Part shown: positions 7,786-15,766 of the stretch, in pieces | Position numbering within the stretch: the first letter of the stretch is position 1 | Layout of the letters: every line of letters begins with the position of its first letter | NCBI RefSeq assembly: GCF_011050415.1 | Contig: NZ_DRFS01000029.1 | Location: 1-64,000 of the forward strand | Source of the DNA: Halomonas sp. | GTDB taxonomy: Bacteria > Pseudomonadota > Gammaproteobacteria > Pseudomonadales > Halomonadaceae | Reading direction: 5' to 3' | Length of the DNA: 64,000 bases | Program-made: the position numbers and the translations under genes | Notes under the pieces: generated by a model | Seen by the model: the letters and a program-made list of their open reading frames with translations, nothing else | Database searches by the model: none | Told to the model about the DNA's origin: nothing

Positions 7786-8295
7786 ATGGATCTTGCAAAA
7801 GTTGGTGATGCAGTAGACTGCCGTTGCAAAGGCGGCCCGCATCGGATCGTTTCTGGTGCCTCAACAGCTAAAGTGGATGGCATTCCGGTCTCCAGGGTCG
7901 GCGACAAGAGTTCTTGTGGTGCTACTATCACTTCCGGTGTGGCTTGGTATGCCGTTGAGGGGGCGCCCGCCGCTATACATGGCAGCGCCACTTCCTGCGG
8001 AGGGCAGATAATTACAGGCTGTAGTACCGAGGTCGGCTCACCTAATGAGGTGGCTGCCAATTTACTTAGAGAACTTCCTAAACGCTATAACGAGCGTTTC
8101 CGGCTTATTGATGAAGCCGGTGAGCCTGTAGTTGGTATGGAGTATCTGATTGTAAGGGTTAACGGTGAGCAGATTCATGGCGTCAGCGACGCTCAAGGTC
8201 TCACTCGTCTGGTGGCCGACCATGATAAGCCTGAAAAACTTCAGGTTTATATAAAGGAAGGAGGTCAGCATGAGCGACACCAGAACCGGCGCTAA
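7786..8295 (+). CDS. PAAR-domain protein with C-terminal extension
   Basis: A 169-residue protein whose first ~85 residues form a PAAR domain: AKVGDAVDC, GGPHRIVSG, VDGIPVSRVGDKSSCG, IHGSATSCGGQIITG. PAAR proteins cap the VgrG spike of type VI secretion systems and carry effector domains or bind effectors. Residues ~105-165 form a small predicted beta domain (RFRLIDEAGEPVVGMEYLIV...) of the kind seen in PAAR-associated cargo adaptors. MDLAKVGD at 7786 is chosen because PAAR domains usually begin this close to the VGD motif; an in-frame ATG at 7774 is possible. It overlaps the next gene by 26 nt. No other T6SS gene is in the window, so this is an orphan PAAR cassette. Confidence 0.85.
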   Translation: MDLAKVGDAVDCRCKGGPHRIVSGASTAKVDGIPVSRVGDKSSCGATITSGVAWYAVEGAPAAIHGSATSCGGQIITGCSTEVGSPNEVAANLLRELPKRYNERFRLIDEAGEPVVGMEYLIVRVNGEQIHGVSDAQGLTRLVADHDKPEKLQVYIKEGGQHERHQNRR

Positions 8296-8803
8296 AAAAG
8301 ATGGTTATATGCTACTCGGTGATTTTCTCTCTACTCCAAGCACCAATATTGAGCCCCAAAACATTGAAGTTCCTTCACTAAAATATCGCGAGTTCTCCGA
8401 CCCTTTCATAAAAGTGCGCCCTGATTACCTTCTTGCAGAGGGAGTAGGTGTTCATGCCTCCTACAACCTCCGGGGCCATGTCACATTACGCGGCAGCACA
8501 TTACATGTTAGTGCTATGGGTCGAACCGCTGCCAGTCAACTCGGCTCAATCGATTGGTTCGTGTCGGCCAGAGTTCGCAATGGTGTGCTGGATATCGCCA
8601 ACCAGAATTTGCAGCATGAAGGTGTTTCAACGTGGCCTAATGATGACTTTACTCCTATTGGTCATGTGAGTTTCACGTTACCCATGCCTCCTCGTCACCT
8701 GACGCTTCAACTTATTGGTGGCTATTTCTTTTCCAGCGGCTCAGGCAGCCTAGCGTCAGGCACAACCGATATCACTTTCGAGATTGAGGTCGAACCACGG
8801 TGA
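8270..8803 (+). CDS. Unknown protein in PAAR cassette (candidate effector or adaptor)
   Basis: A 177-residue protein I do not recognise. It starts inside the end of the PAAR gene, with a strong AAGGAGG ribosome site at 8258-8264. There is no signal peptide or membrane helix. Composition suggests a beta-rich fold: alternating hydrophobics such as HVTLRGSTLHVSA, WFVSARVRNGVLDIA and DITFEIEVEPR. The Gly-Ser-rich loop GGYFFSSGSGSLASG near the C-terminus is striking. Position between a PAAR gene and a periplasmic lipoprotein gene is typical of a T6SS cargo, but no catalytic motif is visible, so effector, adaptor or structural roles are all open. DNA here looks more AT-rich than in the flanking transporter genes. 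Confidence 0.75.
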   Translation: MSDTRTGAKKDGYMLLGDFLSTPSTNIEPQNIEVPSLKYREFSDPFIKVRPDYLLAEGVGVHASYNLRGHVTLRGSTLHVSAMGRTAASQLGSIDWFVSARVRNGVLDIANQNLQHEGVSTWPNDDFTPIGHVSFTLPMPPRHLTLQLIGGYFFSSGSGSLASGTTDITFEIEVEPR

Positions 8804-9366
8804 AGAAAGCCTTACTTACCACAATAGCTACTCTTCTGCTGATCAGTTGCTCATTGGCCAATGGAGAATCACCTGCGGAATATCTGGAGCGTGCCAGTAC
8901 AGCTCTCATTGATTCACGCGGCGATAAGCGACAACGCGAAGATGTGCTCATGGTCTATAAAGAAGGCCTAGAGCAGCATCCTAATCATCCTGAATTGCTC
9001 AACAGTCGTGCGCAGTTACTCGTTAGCCTTGGCCAATACGAGGAAGCCAAAAGTGACTTAGAAGCACTCTATTCAGCATCCTTAAACAAGGAGGGAATGC
9101 TTCTGCGTTGTATGCTGATAGAGCGCCTGGAGGGAGTCACAGGCGAAGCGCGGGCCTGCTATGCTGAAGTGGAAAACGCTTATGGACGCGAGACGGATAG
9201 CCAACCTAACGCCAACTATGTCCTTGCTGCACATTTAGCAGAATCCCCTCGGTCTGATGCACTATTGTTAGAGTGGCAGGCTAGTGACGATCCCATGAAG
9301 GATCCAATGCTGAGCGAGATGCTAGAGTTGGATAGAGACTCTCTTATTCAGCAATTTTTGCCTTGA
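8800..9366 (+). CDS. TPR-containing lipoprotein (candidate immunity protein)
   Basis: A 188-residue protein starting with GTG at 8800, overlapping the stop of the preceding gene (GTGA). The N-terminus KKALLTTIATLLLISCSL has a lipoprotein signal with Cys near residue 17, so it should be anchored facing the periplasm. The mature part is helical with TPR-like repeats (VYKEGLEQHPNHPELLNSRA, LVSLGQYEEAKSDLEALY). A lipoprotein translationally coupled to a presumed T6SS cargo gene is the usual layout of an immunity protein against a periplasm-acting effector. Sequence alone does not prove this. Confidence 0.75.
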   Translation: MKKALLTTIATLLLISCSLANGESPAEYLERASTALIDSRGDKRQREDVLMVYKEGLEQHPNHPELLNSRAQLLVSLGQYEEAKSDLEALYSASLNKEGMLLRCMLIERLEGVTGEARACYAEVENAYGRETDSQPNANYVLAAHLAESPRSDALLLEWQASDDPMKDPMLSEMLELDRDSLIQQFLP

Positions 9367-9459
9367 GTGTTACTCAGCCACTTGCATTTCTATACGGATC
9401 GTCAATGCCTCTCGGTACCTGAGTGAGAGGAGCCACTCCTGTTAATTATTATTAACGTA

Positions 9460-9566
9460 AACGTAGGCTATGAGCCCCCTATTTACGTACTATTTTTATA
9501 AATGATCGATTCAATCCCCGGTGCGTTTTCCCGTAGCGTTATTAAAAGGATGCAGTGCGTCGCGGG
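9460..9566 (+). repeat. Right imperfect direct repeat (native ugpC 3' end)
   Basis: Partner of 7525-7630. It covers the final codons of ugpC and about 50 bp beyond its stop. The two copies bracket the PAAR cassette, with about 1.83 kb between them. Confidence 0.85.
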
Positions 9567-10566
9567 CCACATAGAACCTCAAGGTTTCGCCTTCGGCGAC
9601 CGGTGGTTGGCCTGATACGCGGATAACCGTGGGCTGGTCGCTATCGGCGAGGTTAACGTACAGGTGGCTTTCGGCACCGGCGGCTTCAAAGAGCTGCAGG
9701 GTTGATTCGACGATTAAATGGGCGCCTGTCGGTGGTGCTAAATGCATATCATCCGGGCGGATACCGACAATATCGGTTCCTTCTGGGAGGTTATCCAGCA
9801 AGCCGTTCGCGCCACGCGCGTGAAGGTACTCGACCGGCACCATATTCATGGCAGGTGAGCCGATAAAGCCTGCGACAAACATGGTCGCTGGGCGGGCGTA
9901 GATCTCCATGGGCGTGCCCACTTGTTCAATCTGCCCGGCATTAAGAACGACCAAGCGGTCGCCTAGGGTCATGGCTTCCAGTTGGTCGTGGGTTACATAG
10001 AGGCTGGTGGTTTTCAGGCGCCGTTGGAGCTGTTTGATCTCCACGCGCATCTGCACGCGCAGCTTGGCATCCAGGTTGGAAAGCGGCTCATCAAACAGAA
10101 ACGCCGCCGGTTCGCGCACCAGGGCGCGGCCCATGGCCACCCGCTGGCGCTGACCGCCGGAGAGCTTGCGTGGTTTGCGCTCTAAAAATTCCTCTATCTC
10201 AAGCATCTTGGCGGCAATGCGCACGCGCTTTTCAATCTCGTCTTTCTTAAAACCACGATTTTTCAGGCCATAGGCAAGGTTGTTATACACCGTCATATGC
10301 GGATAGAGCGCATAGTTCTGGAACACCATGGCGATATCGCGCTCGGCGGGTTCCAGCTTATTGACCACACGGTCGCCAATTTTCAACGTGCCTTCGGTGA
10401 TGGTTTCCAAACCCGCCACCATACGCAGCAGGGTAGATTTACCACAGCCGGAAGGTCCGACCAGCACGACGAACTCACCATCTTCAATGTGCAGGTCAAT
10501 GCCTTTCACCGCGTTCACATTGCCTGCGTAGGTTTTCTTCAGCCCTTCCAAGGTAATGCTGGCCAT
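9511..10566 (-). CDS. ugpC: UgpC/MalK-type ABC transporter ATPase
   Basis: A 351-residue ATPase of a carbohydrate/glycerol-3-phosphate ABC importer. N-terminal nucleotide-binding domain: Walker A GPSGCGKST (~38-46), Q-loop AMVFQNYALYPHMTV, signature LSGGQRQRVAMGRAL, Walker B LFDEPLSNLD and H-loop VTHDQ. The C-terminal ~110 residues form the TOBE/MalK regulatory domain (GFIGSPAMNM, GIRPDDMHLA). It is the last gene of a ugpB-A-E-C run and begins 1 nt from ugpE. Its tail is duplicated at 7525-7646. Assignment to Ugp rather than another sugar system rests on operon order and general similarity. Confidence 0.88.
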   Translation of the reverse strand: MASITLEGLKKTYAGNVNAVKGIDLHIEDGEFVVLVGPSGCGKSTLLRMVAGLETITEGTLKIGDRVVNKLEPAERDIAMVFQNYALYPHMTVYNNLAYGLKNRGFKKDEIEKRVRIAAKMLEIEEFLERKPRKLSGGQRQRVAMGRALVREPAAFLFDEPLSNLDAKLRVQMRVEIKQLQRRLKTTSLYVTHDQLEAMTLGDRLVVLNAGQIEQVGTPMEIYARPATMFVAGFIGSPAMNMVPVEYLHARGANGLLDNLPEGTDIVGIRPDDMHLAPPTGAHLIVESTLQLFEAAGAESHLYVNLADSDQPTVIRVSGQPPVAEGETLRFYVARDALHPFNNATGKRTGD

Positions 10567-10567
10567 C

Positions 10568-11413
10568 TTATTTCTCCGTCTCGGTCAGGCCTTTCACAAA
10601 CAGGCGTTGCATAAACAGAATCACTAATACGGGCGGCAGCGCTGCCATCACCACAGCTGCCATGACTAAGTGCCACTGAGGGTTCTCTTCCGAGGTCATA
10701 CGCTGAATGCCCATCACAATGGTGTAGTAGTTGGGGTCGGTGGTGATCAGCAGTGGCCAGAGATACTGGTTCCAGCCGTAAATGAACATGATCACGAACA
10801 GCGCAGCGATATTGGTCACCGAAAGTGGCAGCAAAATATCTTTGAAGAATTTAAGCGGACCGGCACCGTCCACTCGTGCGGCTTCCAGCATCTCTTCAGG
10901 AATGGTCATAAAGAACTGCCGAAACAAAAACGTTGCCGTGGCCGAGGCAATTAGCGGGATCGATAGTCCGGCAAAGCTATTGAGCATTTTCAGGTCTGCG
11001 ACCACCTGAAAGGTGGGAATAATGCGTACCTCAACCGGCAGCATCAGGGTGACGAAGATCAGCCAGAAAAAGAACATCCGAAAGCGGAAGCGGAAGTAGA
11101 CAATCGCAAAGGCAGATAGCAGCGAAATCGATAGTTTACCCACGGTAATCGCCATGGCCATGACAAAACTGTTCCAGAGCATCTTTGCTGCAGGTGGTGC
11201 GCCGGCATTGGAAACCCCCGATTGCCACATCCGGGTATAGTTTTCGATGGCATGGCTGCCAGGCAGCAGTGGTAGCGTGCCGCGCATCAGTTCTCCCGGT
11301 GCCTGAGTCGAGGCCACAACGGCGATATAAACCGGAAAAACCACCAGCGCAACGCCAATAATCAATACGGTGTGGGCGAAAAAATTGGCCCAAGGGCGGT
11401 TTTCAACCATCAC
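10568..11413 (-). CDS. ugpE: UgpE-like ABC permease
   Basis: A 281-residue inner-membrane permease of the MalG/UgpE type with six hydrophobic segments. The EAA loop reads EEMLEAARVDGAGPLKFFKDILLPLS, which contacts the ATPase. The N-terminus (HTVLIIGVALVVFPVYIAVVAST) and the terminal LFMQRLFVKGLTETEK match the family. It partners with the UgpA-like permease and shares an operon with ugpB, ugpA and ugpC. Predicted substrate is sn-glycerol-3-phosphate or glycerophosphodiesters. Confidence 0.88.
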   Translation of the reverse strand: MMVENRPWANFFAHTVLIIGVALVVFPVYIAVVASTQAPGELMRGTLPLLPGSHAIENYTRMWQSGVSNAGAPPAAKMLWNSFVMAMAITVGKLSISLLSAFAIVYFRFRFRMFFFWLIFVTLMLPVEVRIIPTFQVVADLKMLNSFAGLSIPLIASATATFLFRQFFMTIPEEMLEAARVDGAGPLKFFKDILLPLSVTNIAALFVIMFIYGWNQYLWPLLITTDPNYYTIVMGIQRMTSEENPQWHLVMAAVVMAALPPVLVILFMQRLFVKGLTETEK

Positions 11414-11447
11414 AACACTCCAGCAAGGGCTTATTTAAAGGGCCAAA

Positions 11448-12332
11448 TTAATAATTCACGCGCCGCTCAATAAAGCGGAACTGCACCACCGTGAGTAACA
11501 CGACAATGGCCATTAAAATCACCGATTGGGCGGCGGAAGAGCCCAAATTCAGACCTACGAAGCCATCGGCATAAACCTTGTAAACCAAGATGTTGGTGGC
11601 CTGGGCCGGGCCACCTTGGGTGGTGGCGTGGATAATGCCAAAGGTGTCGAACATGGCGTACACCACGTTAACCACCATCAAGAAAAACGTGGTGGGGGTG
11701 AGCAGGGGAAAAATAATCGTCCAGAAGCGCTTGAAGGGGCTGGCGCCATCAATAGAGGCGGCTTCAATCAGCGATTGGGGAATGGACTGTAGGCCCGCCA
11801 AAAAGAACAAGAAATTGTAGGAGATCTGCTTCCAGGCGGCGGCAAAAATCACCAGTAGCATGGCGTCACTGCCCGAAGTACGGTGATTCCAGCGGTAGCC
11901 CACCATCTCAAGCATGTAAGGCACAATGCCAATCGAGGGGTTGAAAATAAACCACCACAATACCCCGGCTATAGCGGGCGCAATGGCGTAGGGCCAAACC
12001 AGCAGGGTGGTATACGTGCTGCGCGAACGAATCATCCTGTTCACGGTGCTGGCAAGTAGCAGCGCCACCGTCATTGATAGCAGCGTGGTGCCCACGGCAA
12101 AGACCACCGTCACCGACAGCGAGTTGAGATATGCGCCATCGCGAAACAGACGAGCGAAGTTTTCCAGCCCCACGAAAGTGGTGCGTAGCCCGAAGGCGTC
12201 TTCACGCAGTAGCGACTGATACAGCGCCTGCCCTGCAGGCCAGATAAAAAAGATCAGCGTCACCACTACCTGAGGCGCCAGCAGCGCGAAAGGCAGCCAG
12301 CGCCCCGGAAAGGTCATGCGTTTAGTTTGCAT
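11448..12332 (-). CDS. ugpA: UgpA-like ABC permease
   Basis: A 294-residue inner-membrane permease of the MalF/UgpA type. It has the N-terminal helix LLAPQVVVTLIFFIWPAGQA, LENFARLFRD, and the EAA-like loop QSLIEAASIDGASPFKRFW, and ends RRVNY. It lies between ugpB and ugpE. A 12-bp hairpin separates it from ugpB, which should reduce permease expression relative to the binding protein. Confidence 0.9.
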   Translation of the reverse strand: MQTKRMTFPGRWLPFALLAPQVVVTLIFFIWPAGQALYQSLLREDAFGLRTTFVGLENFARLFRDGAYLNSLSVTVVFAVGTTLLSMTVALLLASTVNRMIRSRSTYTTLLVWPYAIAPAIAGVLWWFIFNPSIGIVPYMLEMVGYRWNHRTSGSDAMLLVIFAAAWKQISYNFLFFLAGLQSIPQSLIEAASIDGASPFKRFWTIIFPLLTPTTFFLMVVNVVYAMFDTFGIIHATTQGGPAQATNILVYKVYADGFVGLNLGSSAAQSVILMAIVVLLTVVQFRFIERRVNY

Positions 12333-12390
12333 GGATAGCTCTTCTACGTAGCAATTACGTATTGATAAATATAAGTATTAAAAATAACAG

Positions 12391-12418
12391 CGCCGCCTAC
12401 CCTGAAGGATAAGCGGCG
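12391..12418 (-). terminator. Hairpin between ugpB and ugpA (partial terminator)
   Basis: The minus-strand RNA forms a 12-bp stem (CGCCGCTTATCC with GGGTAGGCGGCG, two G-U pairs) around a TTCA loop. It is followed by TTATTTTTA. As ugpA, ugpE and ugpC lie beyond, it probably acts as an attenuator or mRNA-protecting structure rather than a full stop. Confidence 0.6.
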
Positions 12419-12432
12419 AAGTAAGTACTTAT

Positions 12433-13758
12433 TTACTGATTGGCAGATTCAAAATCTCGCAGCAGATTATTGCCACGTTGAACTGCGGCATCCGCTGCTT
12501 CTTGGCCAGATTTGCTGCCCGTCATCACGGCTTCCATCTCCTCAGAGATGATGTCGCGAATCTGCACGAAGTTACCAAAGCGCAGGCCTTTCGAGTTCTC
12601 GGTCGGCTCGTTGAGGGTCATCTGCTTCAGCGACGTATCCGCACCTGGGTTTTCGTCGTAATAGCCCTGCTCTGCGCTTAAATCCCAAGCGGCTTGAGTG
12701 ATCGGCAGGTAACCGGTTTGCTGGTGCCACTCAGCCTGTACTTCCGGCTGGGAGAGGTACTCAAAGAAGGCCGCTACGGCTTCATACTCCTCATCACTGT
12801 GGCCCTGCAGTGCCCATAAGGTAGCGCCACCAATAATCGAGTTCTGCGGTGCACCGTCTACATCAGCGTAGTAAGGCTGCATACCGAAGCCGACTTCAAA
12901 TGCCGAGTTGGCAGCCACATCGGCGCGGGAGGCTGAAGAGCCAAAGAAAATCGCGCAGTTTTGCGAGTAGAACATCGGTTCAGCGTCTGGGCCGGAGCCT
13001 GGGCCGCCCCAACGGTAGACATTCTCTTCCTGCCAATCGTGCAGGTTGTCCCAGTGGCGGGCGACCAGCTCATTGTTGAAGTTGAGCTCGGTCTCCATGC
13101 CACCAAAGCCATTCTCCAGCGTACCGAGTGGCGAGTTATGCATGGCCGAGAAGTTTTCCAGCATCACCCAGCTAGGCCAGGAGGAGGTAAACCCACAGCT
13201 TGCTGCACCAGATTCAACGATTTGCCGCGAGAAATCCGCTACTTCTTCCCAGGTTTCCGGGGCTTGCTCGGGGTCTAGGCCCGCTTTCTCAAACACGTCA
13301 CGGTTGTAATACATAATCGGCGTGGAGGAGTTAAATGGGAAAGAGAGCATATTGCCGCTGGTGTCGGTGTAATAACCGACGACTGCGGGTAGGAATGCCT
13401 CGCGGTCGAAGGGGCGTCCGTGCTCTTCCATCAGTTGATAAACCGGGTAGATAGCACCTTCGGCATTCATCATGGTGCCAGTGCCCACCTCAAATACCTG
13501 AAGGATATGCGGCTGTTCGTTAGCACGAAATGCAGCAATCGCACCAGTCATGGTTTCGGTATAGGTGCCGCGGTAGCTAGGGTTAACGCGATAATCATCC
13601 TGAGAAGCGTTGAAATCCTCAGTGATGCCTTCAAGAATTTCGCCAAGCTGACCACCCATCGCATGCCACCAGCTAATTTCAGTAGCGGCGTGGGCAGATA
13701 GACTCAGGCTGGCAGTAGCCACACCCACGGCAAGCGCGTGCAACGTATAACGAGACAT
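12433..13758 (-). CDS. ugpB: UgpB-like extracellular solute-binding protein
   Basis: A 441-residue periplasmic binding protein of family 1. The signal peptide is LHALAVGVATASLSLSAHA. Next come the motif ATEISWWHAMGGQLGEIL and the segments QVFEVGTGTMMNAEGAIYPVYQLM, SFPFNSSTPIMYYNRDVFEKAGLDP and GGATLWALQGHS, all as in UgpB. It supplies sn-glycerol-3-phosphate or glycerophosphodiesters to UgpAE. It is first in the operon, and a four-unit Pho-box-like array lies 100-140 bp upstream, as expected for a phosphate-starvation operon. Confidence 0.9.
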   Translation of the reverse strand: MSRYTLHALAVGVATASLSLSAHAATEISWWHAMGGQLGEILEGITEDFNASQDDYRVNPSYRGTYTETMTGAIAAFRANEQPHILQVFEVGTGTMMNAEGAIYPVYQLMEEHGRPFDREAFLPAVVGYYTDTSGNMLSFPFNSSTPIMYYNRDVFEKAGLDPEQAPETWEEVADFSRQIVESGAASCGFTSSWPSWVMLENFSAMHNSPLGTLENGFGGMETELNFNNELVARHWDNLHDWQEENVYRWGGPGSGPDAEPMFYSQNCAIFFGSSASRADVAANSAFEVGFGMQPYYADVDGAPQNSIIGGATLWALQGHSDEEYEAVAAFFEYLSQPEVQAEWHQQTGYLPITQAAWDLSAEQGYYDENPGADTSLKQMTLNEPTENSKGLRFGNFVQIRDIISEEMEAVMTGSKSGQEAADAAVQRGNNLLRDFESANQ

Positions 13759-13859
13759 AACGGCTCCTTGAGAACCTGAATACCATCAGGTAGTTAAATC
13801 ATCAGATTGCGACAATGCGGATTGAAGTTTTTAGCTGCACTGAACATTAGAAAGTGACG

Positions 13860-13899
13860 ATGACGGTTTGATGAAGGGAAGATGAATACGCGGTGACAT
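13860..13899 (-). promoter_or_regulatory. Pho-box-like array upstream of ugpB
   Basis: Read on the minus strand, four 7-mers sit exactly 11 bp apart: ATGTCAC (13899-13893), TATTCAT (13888-13882), CCTTCAT (13877-13871) and CCGTCAT (13866-13860). Each keeps the TCA core of the PhoB half-site CTGTCAT. The array is oriented toward ugpB. Confidence 0.6.
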
Positions 13900-14016
13900 T
13901 CAACACTGAAGAGTGGCAGTAGTCGGCACATCTGGAGGGTGTTAGGGTTAGCGGAAGCTGTTTTTAAAACTGTATTTAAGCGCTGTATTGACTCGCACTC
14001 CCGAAAAGAGAACCTC

Positions 14017-15180
14017 ATGTCCCACGCCATAGCCCTACTCGAAAAACTGGTCGCTTTTGACACCACCTCAAGTGCATCCAATTTGGCATTGATTGAGTTT
14101 GTGGAAAGGTATTTGGCGGAGGTGGGCGTGAGTGCTGAACGGGTGATGAGCCCCTGTGGTACCAAAGCGAATTTGATCGCCAGGGTCGGCCCCGATGCCG
14201 CTGGCGGCGTGATGCTTTCCGGGCATACCGATGTGGTGCCGGTGGCGGGGCAGCCTTGGTCAAGTGATCCGTTCACCCTACGTGATGGTGGCGATGGGCG
14301 CCTTTACGGGCGTGGCACCTGCGATATGAAAGGTTTTATTGCCTGCGTACTGGCCATGGTGCCTGCATGGTCGAAAGCCGCACTGCAGCAGCCAATTTAT
14401 CTAGGCTTCTCTTACGATGAAGAGATCGGGTGTGTCGGCGCGCCTAGCATGATCAAGCGCTTTTGCGAGCACTACTCTACAACCGCCCATGTCATTGTCG
14501 GCGAACCCACGAGCATGCAGCCAGTGGTGGCGCAAAAAGGGGCGACTAATCTGCGCACCACGGTGATTGGCCGCGAAGCGCACAGCAGCCAGGTCAATCA
14601 AGGTACTTCAGCGATCCATGTGGCTGCCCGGTTAGTAACCTTTATTGAGGACACCATGGCGGCGCTGGTGGAAGAGGGGCGAGTCGATGAGGCGTTTAAT
14701 GTGCCCCACACCAGCTTGCATGTGGGCAAAATCAAAGGCGGGACGGCGATCAATATCATGGCGCGAGAGTGCCAATTCGAGTGGGAGATTCGCCATCTGC
14801 CCACGGACACCTTCGACGAAATATACGCGCGCTTTGAGGCCTATTGCACCCAGCTAAGCGCTGATCAGCAGGCCAAGGGCAAGCACGTTGAGATCTCCAC
14901 CGAGCCCCTTAACGTCACCGTGCCGGGGCTTGCCGATCGCGATAACGACCAGGTGCTTCGTTTAGCCAAAGATCATTTACCCGCCGCCTGCTGTAACCAC
15001 GCAGTGGCTTACGCCACGGAGGCGGGGCAGTTTCAGGGCCAGGGTTTGCAAACCATTATTCTCGGCCCTGGCAGCATTGCCCAGGCGCACCAGCCCGATG
15101 AGTATATTGAAATTGCTCAGCTAGAGGAGTGTGAAGCTTTCCTTACTAAGATGGGCAAAGCGCTGGAACAGCCCGTCTAG
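14017..15180 (+). CDS. argE: Acetylornithine deacetylase
   Basis: A 387-residue M20-family metallohydrolase that deacetylates N-acetylornithine in arginine synthesis. Metal-site motifs are present: SGHTDVVPV, LYGRGTCDMKGF, FSYDEEIGCVGAP and VGEPT. The dimerisation region lies in the middle (REAHSSQVNQGTSAIHVAA), and a late metal ligand region AYATEAGQFQ / GPGSIAQAHQPDEYIE is seen. The ATG at 14017 is chosen because MSHAIALLEKLVAFDTTSS is the usual family N-terminus; the upstream extension is not family-like. It is monocistronic and ends at a strong terminator. A related M20 amidohydrolase role is possible but less likely. Confidence 0.9.
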   Translation: MSHAIALLEKLVAFDTTSSASNLALIEFVERYLAEVGVSAERVMSPCGTKANLIARVGPDAAGGVMLSGHTDVVPVAGQPWSSDPFTLRDGGDGRLYGRGTCDMKGFIACVLAMVPAWSKAALQQPIYLGFSYDEEIGCVGAPSMIKRFCEHYSTTAHVIVGEPTSMQPVVAQKGATNLRTTVIGREAHSSQVNQGTSAIHVAARLVTFIEDTMAALVEEGRVDEAFNVPHTSLHVGKIKGGTAINIMARECQFEWEIRHLPTDTFDEIYARFEAYCTQLSADQQAKGKHVEISTEPLNVTVPGLADRDNDQVLRLAKDHLPAACCNHAVAYATEAGQFQGQGLQTIILGPGSIAQAHQPDEYIEIAQLEECEAFLTKMGKALEQPV

Positions 15181-15195
15181 GCTTTGTGATCCCAC

Positions 15196-15232
15196 AAAAA
15201 AATCCCACCCGGTTCAAGGGGTGGGATCTTTT
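15196..15232. terminator. Bidirectional intrinsic terminator
   Basis: TCCCACCC (15203-15210) pairs with GGGTGGGA (15219-15226) around an 8-nt loop. An A-run lies on the left and TCTTTT on the right, so it can end both argE and the convergent small gene. Confidence 0.85.
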
Positions 15233-15243
15233 GCTATACCACT

Positions 15244-15555
15244 TCAGTGCTGAGGATGTTGTTCAAACAGCTCAGCCTTGGCATGGCGCATCACATCTTC
15301 GCACGCCTGCTGTTGGGCTAACTGCGTCAGCAGGCGTTGAGTTACTTCGAAGCCCTTGCCTAAGCAAGTATCTACTTCCTGTTGGCTAACCGCTGGCGTC
15401 ACTCGGTAATCGATTTTTACCGTGCGCCCGCCACCTTCCAGCCGATCCGCAACTCCCCTGAGCCGCCACGCGATTTTCTCTTTCCAAGTTGCTGATTCTT
15501 CCGCGCCTTCGTTTACGCTAAACGTGCACTGCCATTCCGGTTTAAATACCTTCAT
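15244..15555 (-). CDS. Conserved-looking hypothetical protein
   Basis: A 103-residue soluble protein, unrecognised. MKVFKPEWQC at 15555 is preferred to an upstream start (15693) because GGAGG lies 8 nt before it and the upstream part looks non-coding. Content is charged and amphipathic: WKEKIAWRLRGVADRLEGGG, then KIDYRVTPAVSQQEVDTCLGKG and a helical C-terminus rich in Gln and His. GGAG(GTT)CTCC just before the ATG can fold on itself. It is convergent with argE across a shared terminator. Confidence 0.6.
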   Translation of the reverse strand: MKVFKPEWQCTFSVNEGAEESATWKEKIAWRLRGVADRLEGGGRTVKIDYRVTPAVSQQEVDTCLGKGFEVTQRLLTQLAQQQACEDVMRHAKAELFEQHPQH

Positions 15556-15766
15556 AGGAGAACCTCCAAATTTTCTGGAAAGAATGATCAATCGTGATTC
15601 GTACTCCGTCGTCTGAATATGTTGCCCCAGTACTATATACCTAACACTGCCTGAATATCGAAACAAAACGTATATACGCCAAGCGACGCGCATAGGCCGA
15701 ATCGGTTAGGCTAGGTAGGATATAGCGAATGAGCTTAACTGTTATTAAGAACTATGACTAAGAACT

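Noticed and set aside
7575..8060. 161-codon minus-strand frame opposite the PAAR gene
   Set aside because: Only its last 23 codons match a real protein (UgpC tail). The rest is antisense to a PAAR domain with clear motifs on the plus strand.
13939..14016. Longer N-terminus of ArgE
   Set aside because: The extension is not family-like, and the ATG at 14017 gives the usual ArgE start.
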